Source: Eulemur rufifrons (taxonomy: Eukaryota > Chordata > Mammalia > Primates > Lemuridae). Taken from it: DNA of 64,000 nucleotides. The DNA is taken from contig NC_090989.1 of NCBI RefSeq assembly GCF_041146395.1, positions 251,462,843-251,526,842 of the forward strand, given 5' to 3'. Below the pieces are notes generated by a model. The model had not been told where the DNA came from. It did no database searches and saw only the letters and a program-made list of their open reading frames with translations. The first letter of the stretch is position 1, and each line of letters opens with the position of its first letter. The position numbers and the translations under genes were made by a program. This document shows positions 1-17,245 of this stretch, in pieces.

Positions 1-425
1 ACAGGATTGCATTATGCATACTATTCTGAACCATGCTTTTTTCACTTAATATGTCTGAAAATCTCTTCTCACAAGCAACACATTTAGTTCTGCATTGTTT
101 TTTTTAATGACTTCATGATATTCCATCATATAGATATACTATACTTTTTACTCTTTCCATATTGATGGATATGTTTCTGATCTTTTTCTTTTAGATATTG
201 TAAACAAGGTTATAGTGAACATCCTCATGTATGCATCTTAAACACGTGTTTTCCCTGTATGTGAGAGTGCCTAGAAATGGAATTGCTGGATCTAAGGGAA
301 TATACATTTTATATTTTGATAGTTACTACCAAACTGCCCTCCTAAGGGGCTATGCTAATTGACTCTTCCACCAACAGTATATGAGAGCACAGGCTATTTA
401 AAAAAACTCCCTTTGAGATTATTTC
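1..425. repeat. L1-type remnant (old LINE 3' region)
   Basis: Phrases such as tgatggatatgtttctgat, ggaattgctggatc and accaaactgccctcctaa are typical of mammalian L1M 3' regions. It is diverged and lies in the 5' UTR intron of NUDT2. Subfamily not assigned. Confidence 0.6.
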
Positions 426-784
426 CAATCTTTAAAAACATTTGATACAGATTTAGAAAGGTATGGAAAGGTCCTGGTGTTGGGTGTGTGGTTTTGATGA
501 GAAACTGCTATTCCCTAGAGTAACGTTTCATCTGTTGGCAGTCCTGAGAATTGCGCTGGAACAGGGTTCTGCTTGGGCCTGATTTGTATGCCTTTGACAG
601 CCACAAACTCATCTTTATTGAACACCAACAAAGGGGCCGTGGAGGACAGCAGCTCCTGTTCCAGGAACCCTCTCTGCATGAGCTCTTTTGTCCCTGAGCA
701 CCAGCTCCTTCTGTGGTCCTGCTGACATGCTCGGGCCTTATGCTGCCTGGGCAACTCTCCCAGGCCTTCACTGCATTTGAGACA

Positions 785-1141
785 CCTGGCTTTCTTTCGG
801 TTCTACTGCCCCACCTTAAGACCTTTGCCCATGCTGTTCCCACCTGGAGTACACTCTGTCCTCTCCTTCTGTCTGCTGACTTACCTTTGATTCATCCTTT
901 GCTTCTCTGCTTAAACATCCCTTCTTTCAGGAAGCCTTCCTTGATCCCTCAGGCAAGGTGGGGTTACCCATTACACATTTTTCCTTTGTAGCAGGTACCT
1001 TATTGGCAATTATTTTTTAATTTGTTTAGCTATTTGATTACAGTCTGCCTCTCCCATTAGAATATTAGCTGCATGAAGGCAACGGCCTAAAGCAGTGCTT
1101 ACTACCATAGTAGGTGTTCACTGTTTGTTGAATGAATGAAT
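785..1141 (+). repeat. LINE-2 3' fragment
   Basis: It contains the L2 landmarks aggaagccttccttgatccct and a terminal gtaggtgttcactgtttgttgaatgaatgaatga-type end, which sets the orientation as plus. Confidence 0.75.
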
Positions 1142-1289
1142 GACACAAATTTTTCTTTAGCAGGGCCTCACATAAAAGATCTCTAGTATTTGTTGTTATC
1201 TTGATTATGTGTCCCTCTTCAGACGATGAATTTTCTTTTCAGTTGCACAGATATTCTTACTTTTCTCCTTTCCTTGTCCTTTTTGTTGT

Positions 1290-1470
1290 GGCTGACTTTT
1301 TGTTCTGAAATAGAAAAATCTTTATTGTATTGCTGATTGTAAAATTAATACATGTTCTCTCTAAAATTTCAAACTATACAGAAATATATGGATCAGAAAG
1401 TGAAAGTTTCCCCATAATCTCATCTTCCAAAAATCACTATTAATGATGTGTATCTTTCTAGACATTTTCC
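1290..1470. repeat. AT-rich old L1-like fragment
   Basis: The phrases taatacatgttctctc and ccataatctcatcttccaaa resemble ancient L1M 3' ends. The call rests on wording only. Confidence 0.4.
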
Positions 1471-1484
1471 TACACACGTGGAAA

Positions 1485-1690
1485 TTTATTGAGTGCTTAT
1501 TATGTGTTAGGCACTATTCCAAAACACTTTTACAAAAATGAAATGATCTAATCCTCACAGCAATACTTTGAGGTGGAGCCATTATTATCCCATTTCACAG
1601 ATGAGGAATAGGAGGTCTCATAGCCAATAAATGTCAGAGCCAGAACCTGAACCCCGGCTCCAGAATTATGCTTTTGATCACTATGCTATT
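1485..1690 (-). repeat. MIR element
   Basis: It reads attgagtgcttattatgtgtt, then ...cccatttcacagatgagga..., then a tRNA-derived end, the standard MIR order in antisense. Confidence 0.8.
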
Positions 1691-2284
1691 AATAGTTTGT
1701 CTCTGATGGGGAGGCAAATAGACTTTCTACTATGTGTGCCCTTTTGTGCTTTGAATTTGGACCCAGTGAATGTATAACATGTTAAAAACATGGATAAAAT
1801 AAAGACTCGAAAAAACCAACAAAACATTTTTTTTGTACAGCAAGCTACCCTCCCTAGGTAACCCCTCTGAATCATCAGAATGTAGGCTGAGGGAAATGGG
1901 ATTGTAGGTTTGATGATAATACTTTTACTATATCTCTCCCATTCCCAGCACCTCTCTTGTTTCCGTGTGTTCACTTCTGAGGATCTCCAGTCTCATAACA
2001 AATACACACCAGCCCTGTGTCTTACAGGGAGACCTGGAGGAGTTGGGATAGAGGCCGCATTGACTGAAGGTAGTTGCCAGGGTCCCGCAGTTACACACAA
2101 AGGTCAGTCTCTGATTCCTGGATTCCCTCATTGGTCCTTGGCATGCTGCCTTTTTCTGTGGGTTATGAGATCACCGTTAGCTAGTCTGTGCTACTCTCCA
2201 GCACCAGAGTGGTACCTTCCAATATGGATCTTCCTATTTTGTGTAACTTCCCAATGTCCCACATCTTCTTTGTTAAGTCCTTAG

Positions 2285-5325
<3,041 letters not shown>

Positions 5326-5605
5326 GCTGACCGGAGTCAGCAGAGTCAGTTGCTTTGGTAGGATCCTTTAGGGCCTTCTGAGATGAACCCACCCTCAGGT
5401 CCAGGGAAGGTTGCACTGGTCTTCGGCTCACCACAGCCAAGAGCAGATAGGTTAGTGAAATCAGCTCAGGACTCTCAGATGAGAGCAAGCAAAAATCTCA
5501 GCTGGGTGGAAAGGAAGGCAAAGGAGGAGTAAAAATAAAAAAGGCCAAGCCCAATAAGTGTATCGTACTTTATAAATAAACCTCAAGCAGCTTATCTGTC
5601 CTTCT
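5326..5605 (+). other. NUDT2: NUDT2 3' UTR with poly(A) signal
   Basis: A canonical AATAAA lies at 5575-5580, followed by a T/GT-rich stretch (ttgtgtttatttcttgg, near 5610-5626). Cleavage is therefore expected near 5595-5610, giving a 3' UTR of about 0.28 kb. The exact end is an inference. Confidence 0.8.
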
Positions 5606-7330
<1,725 letters not shown>

Positions 7331-7388
7331 TAGAATATCTTATATAACTTTGGAGTAATTCCTCTGGGTCTTACAGAATGTTCCATTA

Positions 7389-7738
<350 letters not shown>

Positions 7739-9184
7739 AGCTACTTTGGTGATGGGGTCCCACATAAATTCTTTGCAGGAATAATTGACAGCACAGTGAG
7801 ACCAAGGCATGTTATGGGAGGTGGATGAGGGTGAGAGAGAGGAACTGAGATGGGATGTGGCAGGTAAGTAGGCTTTGCCAGCATGACTGCTTTGCTTTTG
7901 GCCAGCTGGGCTTGTTCAACCTGAACTCAGAGACCCCAGATTATTACAAAGTCCACCTCCCTTGCCCTGACAACACCCCTCCACCTCAATTGGCAGAGCA
8001 GCACTCTGTTGATGCTGCACTTTGGGTTGGGCCAGGCCTCAGAGAGACCTCAGCAAAGTCGTACTATCTCAGGAAATTATGTTTCCATGTTGAAAGTTTT
8101 CTTCCAGAGAATGGGGCTGGTCAGGACTGATCTGAAATTGGAAGAGACCTCTGCCCCAGCCCCTCTGAGGAAGAGCTCCCCTGGGATCCCAGCCAGTTTG
8201 CCAGTCCTTTGGCTCTCAGGGTCCCAGGGTCCCAATCCTTCCCAGGTTGTGTGTGTAGAATTTCAGTGGGTTGAATGATGAGGGCAAGCAAAGATATTGC
8301 TGATGGGGTCATCCTTCTACTCCTCAAGGATCTCCCTAGGGCACAAGCTTAGGGAATGGGGAGCTGGAAGAGGGTCCTGCTCTGTCCTGGGGTTGGCTCC
8401 ATAGGGCAGAGAGTGTAGCCTCTTGCTTCTTTCTGCAGGGATTAGAAGTAAGATGACTGACTGGTCCTTCGTAAGGTCTCAGTGGAAGTTGGCTTGGGGA
8501 AGGAGCCTAGACAAGGCCACAGTTTGCAGAGGACCAGCCTCTGGCTTGAGATGTCTTTGTTTAAACATTTTTTATCATCACTTCTATGGCTTCCAAAGTC
8601 CTGCCTCCTTCACAACCTTTTCTAGGATACTCAGAAATTTCTGGTTTCCATTCCCCTTATGGCTACTTCCCCTACCTCAAGACTCATCTGGCACCTTAAG
8701 AAGTTGCTTCACTGTTTTTTAAAAATCTGTATCCTGTATCACTGTTGCTCCTTTAGCTCAGGGACCCCTCTCAGGTGCCCTCTCGAGGTGACCAGTGTTC
8801 TTGGCTCTCTAGCCCCAGACCTTTTCTTCCCTCTCTTTCTCACATGGACTGTGTCCCAGACACACTCTCAAAGGCCATCATTCTAGACACGCTGCTAAGG
8901 CAAAGGCACAGGGCTCAGAGAGGTAGTGCAATACAGTAGCCTGGGGTACGTATCTGGCTCTGTTACCACCTCGATAGATGATATTGGGCACGCCTGACCT
9001 CTCTGAGCCTCGTTTCCCTCATTAAAACAAGGGAGTTGGACCACACGATCTCTATGGTTCCTTCCAGATCTGACAGTCTGGAGGATTGTAGAAAACTAGA
9101 GTATCTTAGAAAAACAGAATAATTGAACAGAGAAAGAGTCTGTCAGAGCTTTGATCTTTACCAAGTAATCTGAGGAGTCAGTTC
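7739..9184. other. Intergenic, with a MIR-like piece
   Basis: A MIR-like segment in plus orientation lies at about 8925-9085 (ggctctgttaccacc, ctctgagcctcgtttccctc). The rest has no recognisable gene or repeat; the short open frames lack codon or family signals. Confidence 0.55.
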
Positions 9185-9242
9185 ACCTGCCTCGGCCTCC
9201 CAGAGTGCTAGGATTACAGGCGTGAGCCACCGAGCCCAGCCC
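9185..9242 (-). repeat. Truncated Alu fragment (antisense)
   Basis: Only the 58-nt promoter end survives: cggcctcccagagtgctagg...gagcccagcc. Confidence 0.85.
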
Positions 9243-9270
9243 CTTTGTGCCTATTAAAAATTTTAATTTT

Positions 9271-9599
9271 GGCCGGGCACGGTGGCTCACGCCTGTAATC
9301 CTAGCACTCTGGGAGGCCAAGGCAGGTGGATTGCTCGAGCTCAGGAGTTTGAGACCAGCCTGAGCAAGAGCGAGACCCTGTCTCTACTAAAAATAGGAAT
9401 AAATTAGCTGGACAACTAAAAATATCTAGAAAAAATTAGCCAGGCATGGTGGTGCATGCCTGTAGTCCCAACTACTCAGGAGGCTGAGGCAGAAGGATCA
9501 CTTGAGCCCAGGAGTTTGAGGTTGCTGTGAGCTAGGCTGATGCCATGGCACTCTAGCCAGGGTGACAGAGCGGGACTCTGTCTCAAAACAAAAAACAAA
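9271..9599 (+). repeat. Full-length strepsirrhine-type Alu (sense)
   Basis: It starts ggccgggcacggtggctcac and includes the enlarged linker (ggaataaattagctggacaac) and the right-arm wording gttgctgtgagctaggctga. It ends in an A-rich tail. Confidence 0.94.
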
Positions 9600-10349
9600 T
9601 TTTTTTTTTTAATTTAAGTAAGAACAAAAGCAAAATGCCAAGTGAGGGGCTACCTGGCCACCAGTGGAATCAGGGATCTGACCCCAGGGGTGATCAGCTG
9701 GGGTGAGGTAGAGGATGGAGCAGTCAACCATGTTGGTCCTTGTCACACATTTGCCTACTTGAGTAGATGTTGAGGGTGACAATGATGACTCCCAGAACAA
9801 ATGTCAGGCCAGAGGGCTGAGGCCAACATAGCTGTCTGAAATTGGTTGCCATTAAAGGAAGAGAATGAAGTTGTGCTTTCTTCTTAACCTAATTCCCAGT
9901 TGCAGTGGAGCTAGTACACCTGGTTGGAAAGTGGGAGGAACATAAACACTCTCCCCCTGAAACTGTCTTCACATTTCTCCCATCACCCCTACCCAGGGTC
10001 AGCCATGTTGTTTATTCCCAAAGACAGACAGAAGGGGAATTGTTCTTCTCTACTTTGTTGAATATTTTTTCAAATGGCCTAGTTTCTCTGGTGAGAGTCA
10101 GAGAGTTACAATGTGAAGAACTGTTGTGCGGCTCTGTTCAACAGTTATGTATCAGAATTGGGGTGATTTTAATATAGATTGGATATTAGATAATATTAGG
10201 GAATTATTAATTTTCTTAAGTATGAAAAATGATTGTGTAGGAAAATGGCCTTTTTTTAGAAGATGCATGCTGAAGAATTTAGGATGAAGTTTCACAATGT
10301 CTGCAACTTACCTTGAAATGATTCAGGAAAAAAATGCACACATACATAT

Positions 10350-10485
10350 ATTTTTATTTTATTTTATTTTATTTTTTGTAGAGATAAGGTCTTGCTATGT
10401 TGTTCAGGCTGATCTTGAACTCTTGGTGTCAAGTGATCTTCCTGCCTCAGTCTCCCAAAACAGGTATAAGCCACCGTGCCTGGCC
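10350..10485 (-). repeat. 7SL-derived monomer (FLAM-like), antisense
   Basis: It is a single arm: gtagagataaggtcttgctatgttgttcaggctgat to ccaccgtgcctggcc. A (TTTTA)n tract precedes it, which is the A-rich tail on the minus strand. Confidence 0.85.
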
Positions 10486-10499
10486 ACACACACACATAA

Positions 10500-10616
10500 A
10501 TAAAGCAAATATAGCAAAACTTTAATAACTGTTGACTCAAGATGGTGATATATGGGTGTTACTTATACTAGACTTTTAATTTTTCTGTATGTTTCAAATT
10601 TTTTATAGAAAAATTG
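10500..10616 (+). repeat. L1-type 3' end fragment
   Basis: It contains gtgttacttatactagac...ctgtatgtttcaaatttttta, typical of old L1 3' ends. A further similar piece may lie at about 10740-10890. Confidence 0.5.
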
Positions 10617-10735
10617 GGGAAGGCTGAGTGGGGAGGATTAATTGGGCCCAGGAGTTGGAGGCTGCTGTGAGCTATGATTGCGCCATTGCACTCTAGCCTG
10701 GGCAACAGAGCCTGTCTCTAAAAAAAAAGAAAGAA
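10617..10735 (+). repeat. 7SL right-arm monomer (FRAM-like)
   Basis: The sequence aggctgagtggggaggat...ttgcactctagcctgggcaac followed by an A-run has only the right-arm structure. Confidence 0.8.
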
Positions 10736-11322
10736 AATTTGAGAAACAATGAGTAATTAGGCAATGAAACTATGCATAGAAAAAAGGCAAGAACTGGGTG
10801 GGGAGACAAGCGGCGATATTACCTCCTTTCTACTTTTATGAATTTTCTAAGTTTTCTTTAATGACAATGTGTTGCCTTTGTACAAACGATGACTTTTAAA
10901 ATATTTTATTTCTATTTAAATTCGATTAAAAGTTATAGTTTGAAATAAGGCTTCAGTCCCTCTGCAGAAAAAAAAAAAAAAAAAAACTGGTTGGCATGAA
11001 CAGAAAATGTTCAAAAGCTTGCAAAGTTCTTTATGAGCAGATGTAATTTTTAACAGGAATTATGCTTTGAAGGCACTGAGTGATAGGAAAGGAGGGGACA
11101 AAGGAAAGGTAATATCGCTTCCCAGTTGGAAAAGGACGTTCAGGTCACAGGTATTCCTTCCTCTGGTTCTTCCAAGCCCCAGGCAGAAACAAACAATGGG
11201 CCAAGTATGTTGACTGTTGGGGTGAGATAATCAAAGGTAACAAAGGTTACCCAGTAAGCACTACAGCTAGAACTAGAATTCTGTTTCCCTGTTTATTCTG
11301 GAAGGCTTTGAAAAAAAAAAAA

Positions 11323-11373
11323 AAAAAAGCCAGTCCAGGTACAGTGGGTCACACCTGTAATCTCTGTCTCTAA
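11323..11373 (+). repeat. Short internally deleted Alu fragment
   Basis: It reads gtccaggtacagtgggtcac acctgtaatc joined directly to tctgtctctaaaaaaaag. The interior is missing. Confidence 0.6.
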
Positions 11374-11454
11374 AAAAAAGTTTAAGAAATTGAGATATAT
11401 TCCTGTGCAATGCAGGTTGAAAAGAAGATAAAAATGAAAAAATTAATATTTAAA

Positions 11455-11830
11455 ATAAAAAAAATTGAGATATAATTCATATATCACAAAATTTACCCTT
11501 TTAAGAGTAATGGTTCTTTGTTTACAAGGTTGTGCAATCATTACCACCACTATCTAATTCTAGAAGATTCTCATCACCCCAAAAAGAAATCTCCATGCCC
11601 ACTAGCAATCATTCTCAATTCCTTCCACTCCCAAAGCCTTTAGTTCCTACCTATCACTGCCTACTTTCCTATCTAAGCCTAGACATTTCATATAAATGCA
11701 ATCATATAATATATGGCCTTTTGTGTCCAGATTTTTTCACTTAGCATAATGTTTTCAAAGTTCACCCATGTTGTAGCACATATCACTACTTCATTCCATT
11801 TTTATTATTATAACAGCCTTGTTGAGATAT
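11455..11830. repeat. L1-type fragment
   Basis: It includes attgagatataattcatata, gttgtgcaatcattaccacc, ttcacttagcataatgtttt and cacccatgttgtagcacata. These are standard L1M-family phrases. Confidence 0.75.
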
Positions 11831-14530
11831 AATTCACATCTCCTACTGGCTGGGTGATAGGGAAGGCAACTGGGTAAATATTGTGGGAGGCAGTGAAGTG
11901 GGTGGTTTACCTCCTTGTTTTTGGGTGTGTTTTAAACTATGAAGAGACAGAGATATGGGGCTGAGACTTTAATTTCCCTTTTAATCTGGGGCCCTCCAAG
12001 CTCCAGAGCATCTCCTCCTGGAAGCTCTCCCTAATAACCACTCATCCTATTTCCCCACTCCCATCAAAGAGGCTCCACCTGGAGCTCCCGCTGTTTTCCT
12101 CACTACCACCTCTACCACCCAAGGTGAAGAAGCATCTAATGAACTCATCACCCCCAGGGTGGTCTTAAGTTTTCCCCTCCTAGGGGCATTTAATAGAGGC
12201 ACTAGAAAGCCAAAATACCCTCTTGACCTTCAAAAACATTAACTTACACCTCTACAGAAGGCACTTGTTTGCTGAATTGAAGAACTAAAGGAATGAAATT
12301 ATAATGGTACAATTTCAATTGAAATTCCTATGCAGATATGGGACACCAGGTGAGGCCTCATTTGGGGGAGTAGAGACCGACCTCTCTGGCCACCCAGCCC
12401 TTGGCCCAACCTGTGCTTTCTTTTCTAGAAGAGGGATGGAGGGTGGCGCCAGCGCTGCCGCTGCTGCCCTCTTGTGGCTGTGCTATAGGTACCTAGCAAG
12501 ACCTGCTCTCTGTCTTTCTCCCAATACTCTCCAGCTCTGCTTCCCATCCCCTCCCACCCCTCATCCTGCTCAGGATTGTGTAATAGGAAGTTCTCAACTA
12601 GACTCCCTGGGGAGGGGAAGGGCCTCCTCCTCCCCCCCCCCCACCCCCCACCCCCGCGCCCTCTGGAAGGGGAAAAACAGCGCAAGAATACAGGCACAAT
12701 CTCTTCCTGTTCTCCAGACTGAGCTCCCAGGAACTGGGCCTCGTCTTCTGTCTTTTCCCATACCTCCCCTAATCCTGCCCTGAGCCAAAGTCAGGGCTTG
12801 CCACATAAGGCCAAGTATTCTCTCCCCTCAAGCTGCTGGAAAATCCTTAGGCATGATGAAGTAAATTACTAGCCTCAGGATAAAAAGCTGGCTGTTCTTG
12901 GGAGCTGGGGTATGTACTGGAAAGGGTAGGGTGTCAGCAGAAGCCCCATTGAGTAGAACAATGGCAGGAAAAGAACCCACCCAGTTGCGGCTGCATTTTT
13001 CTTCAAGTCTGAGTCTGGGCAGACCTCTGCTGGCAGGGAGAGGTTCCCAGGCAGCTGTTCCCAGAACAGAAGGTAGTATTTCTTCAAATGCTTTTCAAAA
13101 TATGCTTGTGTATGTATGTGTGTCTCCCTTACAGAGACAGAGACGGAAGTGTGAGAGGGATCCAGATCTCAGAGGCCTTGAACACCAGAGCTTAGAGTTT
13201 TTCTAAATGACACGATTAAATTTCAGAAAGATTTCCTTGTCTGCTGTGTGGATTGAATGACAGGTCTGAGAGAGGGAAGAGTTAGGAGGCCACTGCAGTG
13301 GTGCAAGCTAGAATGGATAAGGTCTGCTGTGGGGTAATGGCCAACGGATGGAAAGGTCAACATTGGTCTTGGACTCAGGGAGGGGAGAAGGGACCAGAGT
13401 GCCTGGTGAGGGAAACAGCAGAGGAAGGCTTCCTCTGGAGCCAGATCCAGGGTCAGAAACACCTAATCCAGATCTGGGGAATAACGGCAAAAACCCTCCC
13501 AGAAAACCCCCATCTTGGACTCAGAGAGAAGGCTTGGCTAGGGCTCAGCATTTCCTCTATTCATTGGAAGGGAAACTGATGCAGACTCTTAGGCACACAG
13601 GGTCACAGAATGGGAGCCTGGGCCCCAGTCCTAGGCTTCCTGCAGTGGCCACTCAGTCCCTCCCCATTAGCCCCGGAGAAGGGAGTTCCTCATTCCTGTG
13701 CATCACCTCTCCTACCAGTTCAGGGGTACAGGAGAGACCAATGAGGAATTCTGGTCATGACAAGTCTGCTGGAAGCTCCATGGAGGAGGGTCAGGCCCCC
13801 CAGATCCACATGTGCATAGAGAGAAAGTGATAAACTTGGAATGCACAAGAGGTCCTGGTAAGGATAGGGGACTGGACAATGCTGGAAGGGGCCAGGGGCT
13901 CTGGCACACTGGGGAATAGGGATAGAGGTAACCTTCCCTCTCCCTATCTCCAAGACCCAATATTTCCTTATGGGTCCTGACATTTCAGTGCCCCTTTCCA
14001 ATTTCTTGAACCCCTCTTTTTTAGTGTCAATGGGGGAAGGAAAGATACAATGGACCTAGAATGAGGTCTGTTGCTGGAAGCTTTAGAGACACATTTTAGC
14101 CAGCTCTCATCATTGGAGATATACATGCTAGGCCTGGGCCATGCCATTGAAGAGTGGATGAATGCTGGGTCTGAGATTCTAGGCCTCTGGAAATAGGACA
14201 CCAAGGCTCAGTCTAGCCTTGGTTACTAATTTTCTGTGTGACCTCAGGCCAACGTCCTCCTCTCTCAGAGCTTCAGTTTGTTCATCTGTGCTTTTGTGAT
14301 TAATGGTGTCAGTGGCAGAGCCAGACTAGAAACCAGATCCCAAGCCAAGGGCCAGTTTGCTGGAATTTGGCCAGAAAGGGTGTGTGTACTGTGTTTCCTC
14401 CACATCCAGGCTGTAAAACACCCCTGTCTGCCTTTAGTGCCCTTCTAAAGGGTATTCCTCCTCCTTCAGGGCACCCTCACAGATTATTTCCTTCCTCCTA
14501 ATACCATCTCAGATAGCATACACTGCTTGG
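11831..14530. other. Intergenic, no gene seen
   Basis: The sequence is moderately GC-rich, with open frames of up to about 160 codons that match no family I recognise and show no conserved-domain wording. A C-rich tract lies at 12631-12658. A MIR-like piece (+) lies at about 14190-14340. Confidence 0.5.
12629..12660. repeat. Poly-C / G-rich (minus) tract
   Basis: An almost pure C tract, so the minus strand has several long G-runs that could form a G-quadruplex. Only the base composition is directly seen. Confidence 0.6.
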
Positions 14531-14663
14531 TCCAGGGCTGTCCAATAGAACTTTCCACAACTATGGAAATGTTCTATAATCTGCACTATTCAATATGTTA
14601 GTCACCAGTCACATATGGCTTTTGAACATTTGAAATGTGGCCAGCTAGTGTGCCTAAAGACTA

Positions 14664-14994
<331 letters not shown>

Positions 14995-15018
14995 AGAATT
15001 TTTAGTTTTAAATTTTTC

Positions 15019-15130
15019 CATCTTTTTTTTTTTTTGAGACAGGGTCCCACTATGTTGTCCAGGCCAGTCTTTAACTCCTGGACTCAAGCCATCCTTCCAC
15101 CTCACCTTCCAAGTAGCTAGGACTATCGGC
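15019..15130 (-). repeat. 7SL-derived monomer, antisense
   Basis: It runs from a T-run, then gacagggtcccactatgttg to aagtagctaggactatcggc. It has a single arm and is diverged. Confidence 0.75.
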
Positions 15131-15341
15131 AATTTTAATTTTAATTAATTTTAAAATTTAAGAAGCCACAAGTGGCTACTGGCTACCATATTGGACAGCA
15201 CAAGTTCTAGCCAGAGCTTTTTTCTCTTTGTTCCTTATGTTTATAATAAGAGTTAATAGCAGTTACCATTCACTGAGCACTTACTCTTTGCCAATTTTTG
15301 CATAAGTGCTTTACAGACACATCTTAATGACTCAGAAATTC

Positions 15342-15489
15342 CTTTTTTTTTTTTTTTTTTTTTTTGTTTTTTGAGACAGGGTTTTGCTATGTTGCCCAGG
15401 CTGGCCTCAAACTCCTGGGCTCAAAGTAATTCTCCCACCTCAGCCTCCTTAGTAGCTGAAACTATAGGCATGTGCCACCATGCTGGGCT
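15342..15489 (-). repeat. 7SL-derived monomer (FLAM-like), antisense
   Basis: A T-run is followed by gagacagggttttgctatgt and ends at accatgctgggct. AGAAATTCC flanks it on both sides (15334-15342 and 15491-15499), a target-site duplication shared with the next insertion. Confidence 0.85.
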
Positions 15490-15537
15490 TAGAAATTCCA
15501 TTTTATTTTATTTATTTTACTTTATTATTATTATTTT

Positions 15538-15637
15538 AAGGCTAGTCCAGTGGAACAGTGGGAGTGAAGAAGGAACAAAGGAATCTGTAATGGGTTGTGA
15601 TCAATTAGTTGTAAACACCACTGCACTGGGACCAGCC
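15538..15637 (-). pseudogene. RNY3P: Retrocopy of Y3 small cytoplasmic RNA
   Basis: Read on the minus strand, 100 nt follow Y3 RNA from its 5' GGCTGGTCC through TTTACAACTAATTGATCACA to its 3' GACTAGCCTT, with roughly eight substitutions by eye against Y3 as I remember it. Y3 normally binds Ro60 and is implicated in DNA replication start. A mixed A-rich tail (AAAATAATAATAATAAAG...) follows the 3' end, and TAGAAATTCCATTTTA flanks the unit at 15490-15505 and 15638-15653. The A tail and target duplication show L1-driven retroposition, so this is a pseudogene and not the master gene. No upstream Pol III promoter is expected to have travelled with it. Confidence 0.9.
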
Positions 15638-15663
15638 TAGAAATTCCATTTTAAAGATGAAGA

Positions 15664-15955
15664 GGCTGGGTGTGGTGGCTCATGCCTATAATCCCAGCAC
15701 TTCAGAAGGATGAGGCAGGAGGATCTCTTGAGGCCAGGAGTTCGAGACCAGCCTGAGCAAGAGTGAAACCCCATCTCTATAATAAATTTAAAAATTAACT
15801 GGGCATGGTGGCACACACCTATAGTCCTAGCTACTCAGGAGGCTGAGGCAGGAGGACTGATGGAGCCCAGGAGTTCAAGGTTATGGTGAGCTATGATCGG
15901 GTCACTGTACTCCAGCCTGGGCAACAGAGGGAACACTGCCTCTAAATAAATAAAG
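15664..15955 (+). repeat. Alu SINE (sense)
   Basis: It runs from ggctgggtgtggtggctcat to ccagcctgggcaacagaggg with a (AAAT)n tail. It lacks the enlarged linker, so it looks like an older copy. Confidence 0.92.
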
Positions 15956-16429
15956 AAGACAAAACTAAGGTTAGATAAGCTGGTTACAGGTTGCATAGAA
16001 AGCTGGTGGGCCACTCAAGTGGGAGTCATGCTCTCCAGCCATTTGGAGAACTTTCCAGGGCCCAACCTGGGTGTTCCACACTTATTCCACAACACATGGC
16101 TGGGTGCTAGGGCCTGGAGATGTTCATCAGTATCAATTGGTAGTCAGTAGACATTCTTGACAAAAAGGAGAGAAACTAACTATATTCACTCTCCATCTCC
16201 TGGAAACCCAGAAATCCTGCCTCCTGACATCCTACCTTCATGTATCTCTCCTTTTGCCTTTCTCCTGGACTACGGTGTCTTTTGGGTCACAAAATCAGAG
16301 CTCAACTGGTTACTGTGTGCAGAGGGCTGGGGGAAGGGTGTCACAGGTGGGTTCAGAGGAAGCCATTTGGGCTGGGAACTGGAGTTTGGAAGAATAATCG
16401 TTTTTAAGCCAGAGAACAAGAAATAATAA

Positions 16430-16640
16430 TAGCTACCTTTTATTGAGCACCTACTTTGTGCCAGGCACTTTACATATATCTGTGCTTATAATTCTCACAA
16501 CAACCTGGGAGGTAGGCATTATTATCACCATTTTACGTAGGAGGAAACCAAGGCTCATCTAGGCTAAGCAGCTTGTTCAAGGTCACACAGCTGGTAGACA
16601 AGTGATAGAATCGACATTCGAGATGAGCATCTGTGAGGGC
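16430..16640 (-). repeat. MIR element
   Basis: The order tttattgagcacctactttg, ccaggcactttacatatat, aggaggaaaccaaggctca, ggtcacacagctggtag is a well-kept antisense MIR. Confidence 0.88.
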
Positions 16641-17046
16641 CCCAAGGCTTTCATCAGTCATTTTCCATAGTGAGAAAATAAAGCGGGTAAAGGGGTAGGC
16701 AAAGGGATACATTCTCTAGGGGGTGGGTCACTGGTTCTTCTGGCAGAGCTGTTGAGGGAAGCTGAGCTCCACCCTATTTCCCACCTCCCACCTCTGACAA
16801 GCCATTCTTCTACAGACTCAACTGCAAAGTCAGGAAAAACTCATCTGGCTGAGGTTGCTCTTCTTAGAAAGTGCAAATGGCTGAGATGAAAGACCTTACC
16901 CTGTATGTGTATTGGCAGATGTCAGTGTGTGCGTGTAGCTTGTGTTCGGAAGCACACACCACCTGAATAAGAACATCACTCCCTTCTAGGACACACCCTG
17001 CCACATGTGCAGGGAGTAAGGCAATTGAGGAATCCTGAAAGGGCTA

Positions 17047-17202
17047 TTTATTTCCTAGCAGAGTCCCAGGGAAACCACCTGGGAGGAGGCCAGCTCAACA
17101 ATCAGAGCCTCAAATTTGCCCCATGCCCCTTCCTCTAGGTTTATCCAGCCTCAGGGATGTTGTGTTCATTCTGTAGGTCAGGGACCCGGGTGTATGTCTC
17201 TT

Positions 17203-17245
<43 letters not shown>

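Noticed and set aside
12304..12783. 159-codon plus-strand frame
   Set aside because: Its middle is the C-rich low-complexity tract; no motif, no conserved start context.
13348..13830. 160-codon plus-strand frame
   Set aside because: Intergenic, composition unremarkable, no family recognised, no neighbouring exon structure.
15538..15637. A functional Y3 RNA gene
   Set aside because: A-rich tail, exact target duplications and several substitutions mark it as a retrocopy.
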